Below the pieces are notes generated by a model. It saw nothing but the letters and a program-made list of their open reading frames with translations, was not told the DNA's origin and searched no databases. This document shows, piece by piece, positions 44,001 through 55,346 of a DNA stretch of 64,000 nt. Every line of letters starts with the position of its first letter. Positions within the stretch are counted from its first letter, which is position 1. The position numbers were made by a program, and so were the translations under genes. Source of the DNA: Amorphophallus konjac (Eukaryota > Streptophyta > Magnoliopsida > Alismatales > Araceae); contig CM040118.1 of NCBI GenBank assembly GCA_022559845.1, positions 450,242,053-450,306,052 of the forward strand, read 5' to 3'.

Positions 44001-46513
44001 TGATACATATGAATCTATTTGGACCCACACGATCAGTCAGCTTGTCAGGTAGGAGATATGGATATGTCCTAGTTGATGACTTCTCTAGGTATACTTGGGT
44101 CTTTTTCATCACTCACAAGAATGATGCTTTTACTGAATTTTAGGAGTTCTATTTAAATATCAAACAGAAAAATGAAAATTTGATTAAAAATATTTTGTCT
44201 GATCATGGAGGTGAGTTTGAAAACTCACAATTTGAAAACTTTTGCAGGGATAATGGGATTACTCATCGGTTCTCCTCCCCAAGAACACCTGAGCAGAATG
44301 GAATAGTAGAGAGGAGGAACCGGACACTTGTGGAGATGGCCCGTACACTACTTGTTGAAGGTGGCTTACCAAGAAAATTTTGGGCAGAGGCAGTTAATAT
44401 TGCATGCCATGTAATCAACAGAGCCATGGTAAGGCCTTTCACTCAGAAAACTCCTTATGAGATTTTAAAAGGTAAGAAGCCTTCAATTGCTTATTTCAAG
44501 GTCTTTGGGTGTAAATGCTTCATTCATGTTAATGATAAAAGAGATCTTGATAAATTTGAACCTAAAAGTGATCCAGGAATCTTCCTTGGATATTTTGAAA
44601 ACTCTAGAGCATATAGAGTATACAACCTTAATTCTAAAACTATTAAGGAATCTCCACATATTGTATTTGATGAGTCCCTAAATAACTGTGAGGTTGGTCA
44701 ATGCAGGAAAGAAGATGACAGAGAAATTCTCAAGAAAGAAAAACCTGAAGATCAATCAGACCAAGAAGAAGAAGCTGAAGAAGGCAATGCAGAGGAGCCT
44801 ATTGTTCAGGGGGAGGTAAATGAAGGTCAAGGTAACCAAGTTATAAATGTCAGATTTTTAAGAGATCATCCTATTGAAAATATCATTGGTGACTTGCATG
44901 AACCCCCTAGGACTAGAGGTTTCATTAGAGCTCAAAATGAATTAAATGCATATGCATTGGTTTCTCATGTTGAACCCAAAACCATTGATAGTGCTCTCAA
45001 AGATGTGCATTGGATCAATGCCATGCACGAAGAGCTTAATCAGTTTGACAGGAACAAGGTGTGGCATCTGGTCCCACCTCCTGATCATGGGACTGTCATT
45101 GGAACAAAATGGGTTTTTAGGAATAAAACTGATGAGCTAGGTAATGTAGTTAAAAATAAAGCTAGACTTGTTGCTCATGGGTACAATCAAGAATTCGGAA
45201 TTGACTTTGAAGAGTCATTTTCCCCTGTAGCCAGGTTAGAAGTAATTAGAATACTTTTGGCCTATGCATGCTCATCAGGAATAACTCTCCAGCAGATGGA
45301 CGTTAAATCTGCTTTTCTCAATGGGGAAATAAAAGAGGATGTCTTTGTGAGACAACCTCCTGGCTTTGAATGCTTAGATTTTTCTAATCATGTTTATAAG
45401 TTAAATAAAGCTCTTTATGGCTTGAAGCAAGCCCCTAGAGCTTTGTATGACAGACTCAGTAAATTCCTTACCGAGAAGAAGTTCACAAGAGGTGAGGTTG
45501 ACCAAACGTTGTTCACCAAGGTAAGTCATCCAGACATTCTCCTTGTTCAGATTTATGTGGATGACATTGTGTTTGGGTCAACTAACCCCAAATTGTGTAA
45601 GGAATTTTCCGAACTAATGACACAAGAATTTGAGATGAGCTCAATGGATGAGCTAAAATTATTTCTTGGACTACAGGTGACTCAAACAAAAGATGGAACA
45701 TTTATCACCCAGTCTAAGTACATAAGGGATCTGCTGAAGAAGTTCAAATTTGAAAATCTCAAGGAAATTGTAGCACCAATGGGTACTTCAACAAATCTTG
45801 ATGAAGACTCCAAAGGTAATACGGTGGACCAAAAGCTATATCGAGGTATGATCGGATCCCTTTTATATCTTACTGCATCTAGGCCTGATATACAGTTTGT
45901 AGTGTGTTTATGTGCCAGATTTTAGGCTAGTCCTAAGGAGTCTCACCTTAGAGCAGTGAAAAGGATCTTTAGGTATTTATCAGGCACTCAAGAACTTGGA
46001 CTTTGGTACCCTGCTAGGTGTGAGCTAGAGCTTCTGGCATACACTGATGCAGATTATGATGGGTGTCGGATAGATAGGAAAAGCACTAGTGGGCATTGCC
46101 AATTCCTAGGTGGATGTCTAGTATCCTGGGCTTCTAAGAAGCAACACACAGTTGCATTGTCCACTGCAGAGACAGAATATGTTACTACAGGAAATTGTGC
46201 AGCTCAGGTACTATGGATCAAGCACCAGCTTTCAGATTATCAGATAAAATTGGGATGCATTCCAATTTTATGTGATAATACTAGTGCTATTTGCCTAACT
46301 AAAAATCATGTTTATCACTCTAGGACTAAGTACATTGAAATAAAACACCACTTTCTTAGAGATGCTGTAAGTAAAAATGAAATTGAATTAATATTTGTTG
46401 AAACTGAAAAATAGACTGCTGACATCTTTACTAAACCCCTTGGAAATGAAAGATTTAAATATTTAAGACGAGAATTGGGGCTATGTAAATTTCAGCAAGA
46501 AAATGATGAATAA
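41027..46513 (+). pseudogene. gag-pol: Copia gag-pol polyprotein with eight in-frame stops
   Basis: One uninterrupted reading phase of 1,829 codons from MDARGMTVEGHS to the TAA at 46,511, with no frameshift. Gag (41,027-43,375) has a zinc knuckle CYHCRKAGHMKADC at 41,911-41,952 and a long Lys/Asn/Glu coiled-coil extension. Protease has YLDSGCSRHMTGD (43,421). Integrase follows: GAG-pre motif WHRRLGHA, core with SDHGGEF and [12 protein letters not shown] has YVDDIVFGS near 45,556. RNase H has YTDADYDG, STAETEY, CDNTSAI. Stops are at 41,528, 41,846, 43,376, 43,382, 43,388, 44,141, 45,923 and 46,412. The first integrase Asp (MDLFGPT in relatives) is Asn (MNLFGPT, near 44,011). Most stops fit CGA, CAA or CAG turned to TGA, TAA or TAG. 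Confidence 0.93.
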
Positions 46514-48456
46514 AATTCATTCTTGAGCTGTGTGTTGATATGTTCTTAGGTGATTGTGTCAACTTGTTCCTTAAAAAGTTGAATAAAGAAGATTCTTGAG
46601 TAATCGGTTGTTTGATGTCTTGCACAGACATTTTCTGATGGTTGTGTATGAGTTGCACAGAGTATTGATGCACGTATTGCACCTAGCCTATGCAATGTGT
46701 AAGCACTCTGGTCATTGCATACTTTGCATGAAGCATAAGTCATTGTATGTCTTTAGGTCTGTGCATATTGCATTCTAGTCACATGTAGGTCAGTGCATGT
46801 CCATACCGCACATACATATAAGTCCGTGAATTGTCTACATTTCGCACGCTAATGTCAATGCATGTCTTGCATATTGTTGATGCGCAATGTAAGGTTGTAG
46901 CATGATGGTCGGTGCATCTTTTATCCAAACTGCATGATAAGGTCAGTGCATTGCATTGCTCATGAAGGATAAAGTCGGTGCAAAGTTTGCCTATTGTTTA
47001 TCTAAGTTAATGCATCTTGATGTCAGGGGGAGGATAGCAATATCTGAACTGAGTTCAACTCCTTCTACTCTCTCCTCTGTCTCAGAAGTCCCACCATGTG
47101 GCATCTTTTATGTCCTTGGTACAAATTGATTTTGTCAGGAACTACTTCCTTTGAAAATTCTTGAGTTGATTCTGCACTTCTATGTCCACTCCTTTTACTA
47201 AGAATGGACAACAGTCTAGTAATTGGTTCATTGTCGTGAGCTGCAATTATTACAACTCTTCTGCTCTAAGAATCATATGTGCTCAATTGAATAAACTGAA
47301 GGTTTAACTTTAATAGGCTATAGAGTTCAAAAGACTATCTTCAGAAAACAAGGTGATAGAAAATATTTATAGCTCTTAACCTCTATCTCATGGCTATAAT
47401 AAAACAGGTCTTCACAGTATCTGAACATGATAGATTTAGTGAAGTCTAAGGTTTGAAAACTAAAGTCTGTATTGTTCTTAAACAAGGCACTCTTAAAAGT
47501 TATAAGGGCAGCAAAATTAAGATCATTAAAGAAAAAGAAATGAACTATGTGGCAGAGCAATGACTGAGTTACACTGAGAAACTGAGGTCTCCATCAAAGA
47601 AATGGAGAGTACCTTAAGTCATGAAGTTACTCAGGTTAACTCTGTTCATGTGGTCAAATTTATAGGAGAGGTTTCACTGAGTAACTAGGGGTATTGGCCT
47701 CTGATCAAGGTGTACCCTTAATGTCAAAAGTGCAAACTATTCATGTAGCTTTTGATCAGAGACATATATAGTGGTTTATGCTTAGTAACTGGGCGTATCA
47801 GCCTCTAATCAAGGTATTCACCTAATGTCAACGGCATAAATGACACGTGACTGTTCAATAAGTTCAAATTTCTAAAACTCATGAAAGAAAATTATTGTAA
47901 CCCTTGAAACACAAAAGTCATTGCGTGTCAATTGTTTAACCTCAATACAAATTCAAGTGACTCTCCTTGCTATTCACTCTCTCTCTGAAATAAGTAGGGT
48001 GTTGTGTCGACCTAGACTTTTATGGTTATGTGACTCAGGTTCATTGCTATAAATGGTATATATAACCCTATTTCAGAAAGTCAGTTAATTCACTTTACCT
48101 TCTATAACTGTTAAACCTGACTTTAATCAAGAAAGCCCATTGCTCGATTCATATAACTTAAGGGTTGCCCCATAATTTGCTCACATTCTGAACTGTTACA
48201 TAGAATGTTGTTCCTTATTTGTTGATGGCAAAGGGGGAGAAAATGTGTGTTTGCATTCAGATATTCAAAGGGAATATTCAAAGCACTCGCTCAGGGAGTA
48301 AGTCTGTGCATAACTTGTGTAGTTGCATGCATGCCACTTGATTATCATTCATGTCTCATCAAAATACAACATCTCATTGTATTCATTTGATTATCATTCA
48401 TGTCTCATCAAAATACAGCATCTCATTGTATTCATTCTATGTGTTGCCATCATCAA
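46514..48456 (+). other. Copia 3' untranslated region, no envelope ORF
   Basis: About 1.9 kb without a gene. At 46,640-47,020 it carries another set of GTC-GTGCA motifs like those in the LTR. Two related ~50-bp blocks at 47,675-47,725 and 47,788-47,832 share GTATTGGCCTCTGATCAAGG-like sequence, and a 47-bp block around CATGTCTCATCAAAATACA is tandemly repeated at 48,346-48,440. Confidence 0.75.
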
Positions 48457-48468
48457 AAAGGGGGAGAT
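48457..48468 (+). other. Copia polypurine tract
   Basis: AAAGGGGGAGAT directly before the 3' LTR start TGTTGGG. Confidence 0.88.
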
Positions 48469-50182
48469 TGTTGGGACTCCTCTGGGTTGATAAGCAGTTC
48501 GTGCACTACTTTGTGATGAAATGGTTTGATGATTGATAATAGTTGTTTTGATGACTAGCAATAGTGGTGTGTGACTTAGTTGACCTTATTTCTATATACG
48601 ATGGTGTAAGTATTTTGATGCATTCATATGTCAGATAATCATATTTTGATGCATTCATATGTCAGATAATCATATCAATGGTGTGTGCATCTTAGTCTGT
48701 GCTTTGAATAGAGTCGGTGCAACACATGGTTAATTTTGCATTGAGTCTGTGCAATCCTCACTGATGCACACGACTAAGTCGATGCAATTCTTCTCGATAC
48801 ACGCCACCGAGTCGGTGCAACCTCTGCACCAGGCACTTAGAGTCGGTGCAATATGTCGTAGGTAACTCGGTGCATAGAAGTTCATGCATTCTCCTTTTAC
48901 ACATTAAGTCTGTGCAAGTCAAGCATTCTGTGTGAATAAGTCCGTGCAAGCTCAGGCACGGGGCATGCTAAGTCTGTACAACGTCTTCTGTGGCAAGTCA
49001 TCATGTCAGTGCAATACTTGCCCATTGCACACACTCAGCCGATGTATCCGTAGGTCGTGTTGAAACCATGTCTGTGCATCTACTTTTGAAGAGATGATTG
49101 AGTCTGTGCATGTGTATGTAAACACCACAATTAAGTTTGTGCATCAAAATCTCTATTTTGTGCAATCTCCTTCTTATATCGTATAATTGTCTGAATATGA
49201 CATTATATCTGATGCCTTGACAGGTGCCTTTTCATAAAGACTAAGAAGGGCATGTGATCCAAGATTGAAGAAAGTGCCAGGATCGTGACACATGGAAAGC
49301 AGCTATGCTGAGATGCCGCCACGTGACGAAGGTGTTTGGGCAGGAATTGTGGTGACCACACGCCCTATCCTTCTACTGCTCTATAAATAGGAAGCTTTTT
49401 CCTCAGGAGAAGAGTGATCGTGAACATACTTCGAAAGAGCAGAAGCAGAGAGAGCTTGTACGATCCAGAAAGAAGAGAAAAAGGAGAAAGAGAGATGAAG
49501 AGAAGGAGAGAGCTGAAAGAGAGATGTCTGAGAGAATACTGTGAGTGTTTGTTCCTCAGTCTCTCGGTTCAGAACCGGAGCTGAAATTGCTCAGTGTTGA
49601 GCTACATTCCTTTAGTGGGTTCTTTTGTTTCTTCATTTGTTTTATTTTTCGTTTCTGAAACTGCATTTTCAAGCTGTGTGTCAGCGGAGCAAGCTGTAAA
49701 GCTCAACGGTTTGCAGAGGTGGATTCCTCTGGTCGGGTAAAGCTGTAAGTCCCCAGCGGTTTGCAGAGGAGGATTCCTCTGGACGGCATAAGCTGTAACG
49801 CCCAGCGGTGTGTAGGGTTTTGACCCCAAAGCTGTGGATCAGCGAAGCTGTGCATCAGCAGTAGAAGCCACATTCCGGTTTGGAGTGTGGGGTGGACGTA
49901 GATCTCGGGTTGAGATCGAACCACCTTAAAAATCTCTGTCTACTGTGCGATTGCTGTGTGGTTTGTGTGCATCCTGTTTATTTCTTCGATCCGTAGTAGA
50001 TGAATGCTTAGGACCGTCTTGATCTAGATCTGTTAGGTCGACTTCCATTGATTGTGTTGTTTGTCCTTCTGTCGTCCAACATCAGCTTGTTTTAATTCCG
50101 CACTTGGAGCTGTTATTGTTGGTCTTAATTGGGTGTCTGATCTATTCACCCCCCCCTCTAGATCGGTTATAGCAACCTAACA
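48469..50182 (+). repeat. Copia 3' LTR
   Basis: 1,714 bp, same borders as the 5' LTR. Differences from it are mostly transitions, for example the first CACGTG box is CACATG here while the second is intact. TATA box at 49,382-49,389. Confidence 0.95.
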
Positions 50183-50187
50183 GGAGG

Positions 50188-50700
50188 TAGGGCAGAGGCT
50201 AGGCAGGCAGCATCTACAACAGGGGCGGAGGAGGGGACGGCAGCAAGCGGGGATGAAGGGGCACCAGCCCTCACGCTCGAGCTGGCAACAGATGCACCCA
50301 CAACTCCAGGGGAGGACGTGGAAGACAAACCTGCACCACCGGCGGCAGGGGCAGGCAAGGGAAGGAGACCATCTAAAGGTAGAGGATCGACGAGAGGGGG
50401 CGAAGCGTGAACAGCAGCAGAGGCATCCGGGATGGAACCACCAGGAGGAGGCAAAGGAGCGCCAACCTCTACGCCCAGATCGGCAGGGGAGGCAAGAGAT
50501 GCAGGGGAGGTCCCAAGGTAGAAAGGTACGGTCGAAGGGCCTCCTGTAGCAGGTGGCGTGGAGAAGGAGGCAAGGACATGTCGAGCACCGACATGGGGGA
50601 GCACGGCAGCGGCGGCAAGAGAACCACCAACGCCGGAGGACGCGGGCACGGAGGCCAATGAAGGGAGGGAAGGGCGAACGGAGGGAGGGGGAGGCACCAT
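50188..50700 (-). pseudogene. 5' part of a Pro/Ala/Ser-rich CACTA ORF split by copia
   Basis: Starts with ATG at 50,700 (MVPPPPSVRPSLPSLASVP), about 350 bp inside the right end of the CACTA element, and is open to the copia junction. Composition is GC-rich and rich in Pro, Ala, Ser and Val, unlike the AT-rich interior. The start near a terminus and the orientation, the same as the SMC2 exons, suggest the first exon of a chimeric transcript driven from the CACTA end. The same DNA is also open on the + strand (39,171-39,256 joined to 50,188-50,410, 102 codons, MAAAADPARSRPARG...). I cannot tell which, if either, is used. No family recognised. Confidence 0.45.
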
Positions 50701-50759
50701 TCAGGGGAAATGGTATGTTAAAATGGGAAAAAATTGAAAAGTATCGGGCGTCAACTTTG

Positions 50760-51050
50760 GCACCCGCAGGGTATCCCCTCTTCCTATGTTTTTTATTTTT
50801 CTTTTTTTTATTTGAAGCGACTTATTCCTACGTTTTAACAAAAAGTGAAACAATATCTAAGACCTATTCTCACATTTATAAAAAAAGCGTAGGAATAGAT
50901 TACTTTTTCGTACGTTTATTAAAAAATCGTCGGAATAAGATGACCATATAGCTACACTATAATAAAACGTAGTCAGAATATGTCGCTTATACCTACATTT
51001 TTTGAAAGCGTAGGTAAAATTTATGGCTATAGGCCAGTTTTCTTGTAGTG
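50760..51050. repeat. CACTA right subterminal and terminal repeat zone
   Basis: At least six CTACGTTTT/AAGCGTAGG boxes in both orientations, ending in the terminal repeat (AGGCCAGTTTTCTTGTAGTG). Confidence 0.87.
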
Positions 51051-51053
51051 ACT

Positions 51054-53161
51054 GTACCGAAAAACATGCCCCGATCTCACCGCCGTGGGACCACCAGACT
51101 AACAGGAAAACATCTGGCTATACTGCAAGGGGAACCCATCACGACACCACTGTCATGGATCGAACACTGCCTAGGAAAAACCCTCGGTGACGCTCACCGG
51201 AACCCTAGACCTTAATATCGGGAACACACCCGGAAACTACACACAAAACCACCTCTCGCAGATGAGAAACGGAATCTCAAGTCACGAGAATCTCACGTCA
51301 TGTGACAGGAGCATTGTCCACTAGAAGTAAGGCCAGATGCGTCCATTGACGTCTTACACCGCACCCCAGTGTCTCCCTACGACGTCCCAGGCGGAGACTG
51401 AGACACACAGCTAGTACCATGAACAAGGACTAGCTAGGGTCGCGCTCGTTAGTGCGGGTCCGACGCCCCCAACCAAGTGTGCACACACAAACCACGCGCC
51501 CTAGGTCAGATCATCTAGCTTGTTCTTCCCCAAAGTCCGGACTCAGGCTACGCGAAGGGGCCCTATGGCAACCAGCCTAAAAACCATCTCTCTCGGGTAA
51601 GCCGCTCCACCACTCCCGGGTGGGTCAGCATACGCGTGCTGTAAGAAGGCTACGACCAGTGGGAGGTCACTAAACGTGAACACGGAAAATCACGCAGGCA
51701 CCCATTGCGAGTAACACGGAGTAACAGGTGGCTCAGAGCCACCAGACTCTGGGTGGTCCACTAAACCTACTAACCCAACGGTCCTTGACTCACATGACTC
51801 GGGTCAAGATCGCTGCACATGATGGCACAACGCCATTAATCTAGCCTAATCCCTAGGTCTGAAACCATGGTAACACAATTCCCAAGGTAGCTCACAAGCT
51901 GTCAAGTCGATCCCCTATCCAAGGGAAAAGTGGGAAACCTCCAGCCCCAGGCTGGGTGACTGGGCTCACAGTCCAAGGGCCAAACCCACGACCCACTCAG
52001 AAACCACCTTCCGGAAAGCCAACGACGTGCGAGAGTAGCTTGCTGCACTCACGCCGACCCGCGGCGACTCGATCTAGCAAAAACACGGAAGCCCGAAACA
52101 CGTGGGGTCGCCCGCACCCTCCAACCTTTGGGCACACTAATCGAGATGACACGGTACCTCTGGTCACCCAAAAACACAGACACAGAACCCACGGGGTGTC
52201 CGGGACATCCACAAGACTAGAGGTCCACCACTGGGTCACAACCGGGTCGACCGGAGGCCAACACAATGCGAACCAAACGCAAAAACCACGGAACCCAAGT
52301 GGCGGTCATCACCCTGACCGTCACCATAGGGAGGCGGTCTACCCTTGGACCGCTAAGCCCTGCCTAGTGGTCCAGCCAGGACCGCTACGTCCCAGAAACA
52401 CCTAGGACAGAGGCGGTCGTCTCCTAAACCGCAAAGCCGCCTGGCGGTCCGTAATGGACCGCAAAACCTCGTCTAGCGGTCCAACCAAGACCGCAACACC
52501 CCAGAAACACTTGAACGACTAGGGGCATGAAAACGATCATACCCTGACTGCTAAACCTTGCTTGGCAGTCTCCTAGAGACCGCTAAGCTTAGTGGCAGTC
52601 CATCGCGAGACTGCAAAGCTCGAACCGACATAAAAGGACCCTTGGCGGTCTCTATATGACCGCCAGGTCACTTGGCGGTTCCTGGAAGGACCGCTAGGTC
52701 GTCCCGAGCGCGAAAATGGTGAACACGGTAGAAAACCCCATTCCACGCCCCGTTCACACCCATGTGAAGGGGAAAATAAGGGGAAACTAGTCCCCAACCC
52801 CTCTAGCACCGAGAGGACCCATTAAAACCCCAAAAATGTGATCAAAACACCTGATCCGACTCACACCCCAAAATCATATATTTTAACCCCAGCGGGAATA
52901 TAAACCCTCTCGGCTCGCCTTGGGCTACCAAACTCACGGGAAATGAAGTACTCTGGCTAGGGAACCTTCCCCGTACCTCCACCGAAGATTCCGCGCACCA
53001 AGGACGCCAATCCGCCATGAAAACGCTGCACGAACTGCCGCGGCGCCCCGAACTCACGGTCGAGCTTCGCCGCTCCTCCACTGCCTCGATCCTCATCCCG
53101 TCCGCGCCCTCTCCTCGCCCGCGTTGCCTCCACCTCGCCCCCGTCCACCTCCGTCGGCTGC
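51054..53161 (-). repeat. Solo LTR, middle segment (minus sense)
   Basis: Continuation of the solo LTR across the CACTA insertion. It contains a cluster of about ten GGCGGTCC...GGACCGC hairpin-like repeats (52,330-52,700) and a GC-rich block at 53,000-53,160. Short open frames on both strands in the GC-rich block have no recognisable family and I do not call them genes. Interrupted at 53,161 by the Tat-type solo LTR. Confidence 0.78.
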
Positions 53162-53646
53162 TGTTGACACTGAAAATATTCCTAATTTTTCCTAACTTCT
53201 GCTTCTGCAAGTCTTAAGTTCTGATCCAGTGCTCCTGTGCCGACAGAGAAGAAAAGAAAAGAAAAAGGAATGGCGAAAGCTGAACGAAAAGATGAGACCA
53301 AAGAAAAAGAAGAAAAGAAAAGATGCTCGGCTCCAACGAACAACTACTGAAGCAAGACCCGAGAGCTCTGAAGAATATTCGGGACCATCCCCGAAGAAAC
53401 AAATAGAAGCTCGAACAATAAGTACGAGTCAATCGATTGGCTAACCCTCACAAAAGAAGAAAACAAACACAATTGGGCCCAGACAAACTAAATGGGCCAA
53501 AGGGCGCTACAAATGGGTTGAAAGGGCTTTAAACCGGAGCGGCCCATGTTAACCCAGTGCCATGCTAAACCGACGTGCAAAAATGCTTCAAGGCCAGTCA
53601 CCCGGCGCGCCAAGTTCACACGCCGTATTAAGAGGCCTTTCCACCC

Positions 53647-53652
53647 TATAAA
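53647..53652 (+). promoter_or_regulatory. TATA box of Tat-type solo LTR
   Basis: CACCCTATAAAGGACATG after GC-rich boxes (CGGCGCGCCAAG at 53,602, ACGCCGTATTAAG), the same arrangement as at 12,594 in the Tat 3' LTR. Confidence 0.65.
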
Positions 53653-55212
53653 GGACATGCTTCCAGCGCAAGAAAAGTGGGTCGGTAGAAGAAAAGAAGA
53701 GGCGTCCAGAGGAGAAGAAGACAACAAGGAGAAAAGAAGAAAAGAGACTCGAAGAAAAATAAGAGAGCGGCAGAAGAATAGGAAAAAGGTCCAGAGCAAA
53801 AGAGGGGGGGGGGAGATCTGAAAGAGTCAGTGTTTCGTCAATGGAGAAGGAGGTGGGTCTCCGTTCGATAGCGCCCCTGTTGGGCCACAGTTCCCCTTTC
53901 CCTTTGTCTCCCATGTATTTCCCTCTGTAATGCACTTGGTTTTCATTTTTGCTTTCAGTCCGATGTAGCATTATGCCTCTTCCGAGAGTATGAATAAATC
54001 ATAGTTCATGTCTATTTGTTCACTCATTTGGTCTCTCGTTCTGCTTATCTTCTTTCCCACCTATTATCGATCTCGTGGATTTATATTTTGAGTTCATCTA
54101 TACATGGATCGTTCGCTGCTGTCCCCGCTTTGCTTCTAATCCAGGAGGTTTCTCTTGTTGGGCATGAGGGATGGGCATCATCGTCCTGTTTGAATGAATG
54201 CGCATAAGGCCACTAATCTCCCCCGATGGTCATCAGGGGTTTACCCATCCTGGTATGATCTCTGTTTGACACGCTGCTGGGGAACATCAACTCGACCACC
54301 CTTGTTTGATGGGATCTTATGTGAAGTACATGCCATATCGAGGGCTCCGGGCTCCAGTTTTCATATCGGTCCCCCTTTCTCCTTCTGTATCTCTTCTTTC
54401 ATGTGTGCGGGTCGCTTTATTGTGTTTTGTTGGCTTGAAGACGATAGTCTCAGGACCGGGGGGAAACATTCCTCTGAGTCCTTCAATGGCATGTACCCTT
54501 GTGGGTCGCCAGATGGTGAACAATAATGGGTCCTCGACCCAACATTAAATCCACATTCCCTCAGGAATGTTGGTGGCCGTGGGTAAGGTACCTCTCGTAA
54601 GCTAGCCCTCGAGGTTTCCTCCCCATTTTGGCCATCCCTTTAAACAATATTTTCAACTCATGGAGTGTTGGTGCCCCACGTAGGCTAGCCCTCGGGGTTT
54701 TCCCCTCCATCGAAGTCTACCGATCACCGTTTGGCATTCCCGGCTTTAAGGAGTGTACCCCAGATACTGTGGGACTCTCTCTACTTCACCCCCGCAACCC
54801 TCCGGGCATGGGGAGGTGCTGCCCAATTTTTGACTAAGCACTTAGTCTGAATTATGATGAACTTTAGGTTATAAGTCTATTTTGGACTATGCTTGAGTAA
54901 GAACCTCGCATGAGTCTGGACTGGCCATGTCTACCGGACAATTGGGACATAAATTAACTCTTTAACCCTCCTAATTAACCTCAAAAGTTTCAGAAAATCA
55001 TCTGGCTTCTCATATAGCCCAAATCAACCAAACCTGCCCTAATCCGGCGCGCCCCTAAACCGGCGCGCCATTTTTCGGTGCGGTACCCCTCCCGCGCCGT
55101 TTTAGGCCCACACTCATAAACCATTTTCCCCTATTGGCCTTCATCCGGCGCGGCCAGGGCGCGTCGTTTTAATCTTCACAACCACCGCGCCATTTTAACC
55201 TTTTTTCTTAAT

Positions 55213-55346
<134 letters not shown>

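Larger units (their letters stand above)
39257..50182 (+). mobile_element. Full-length Ty1/copia element, SIRE/Maximus-like
   Basis: Two LTRs of exactly 1,714 bp each (39,257-40,970; 48,469-50,182), TGTTGGG to CCTAACA, with the 5-bp target duplication GGAGG (39,252-39,256; 50,183-50,187). The internal region has a Met-tRNA primer site, a single gag-pol frame, a ~2-kb 3' untranslated region and a purine tract. The long Gag with a coiled-coil extension beyond the zinc knuckle, and the long 3' region, fit the SIRE lineage; no envelope-like ORF is seen. By eye the LTRs differ at a few percent of sites, mostly transitions. Eight in-frame stops make it non-autonomous now. Confidence 0.95.
32915..51050. 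mobile_element. CACTA (En/Spm) transposon with captured gene fragments
   Basis: Terminal inverted repeats are CACTACAAGAAAATTGGCCT at 32,915-32,934 and its complement with one mismatch at 51,031-51,050. The 3-bp target duplication ACT is at 32,912-32,914 and 51,051-51,053. The total is 18,136 bp, or about 7.2 kb without the nested copia element. Subterminal zones carry many CCTACGTTTT-like boxes in both orientations, the usual binding sites for the CACTA accessory protein. I find no transposase (TnpD/TnpA-like) sequence, so the element is non-autonomous. The interior carries exons of an SMC2 gene on the minus strand and a long GC-rich minus-strand frame near the right end. This is the pattern of a gene-capturing CACTA element. 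Confidence 0.92.

Noticed and set aside
46455..46778. Possible envelope-like ORF after copia pol
   Set aside because: Only frames of 60-75 codons exist, with no signal peptide or membrane pattern.
50253..50951. Arg/Gly-rich + strand frames near the CACTA right end
   Set aside because: They are antisense images of the Pro/Ala/Ser-rich minus frame and run into the CACTA subterminal repeats.
53488..53971. Minus-strand frames of 103 and 127 codons in the Tat solo LTR
   Set aside because: They lie over the promoter and purine-rich leader of the LTR and have low-complexity Phe/Leu/Ser composition.
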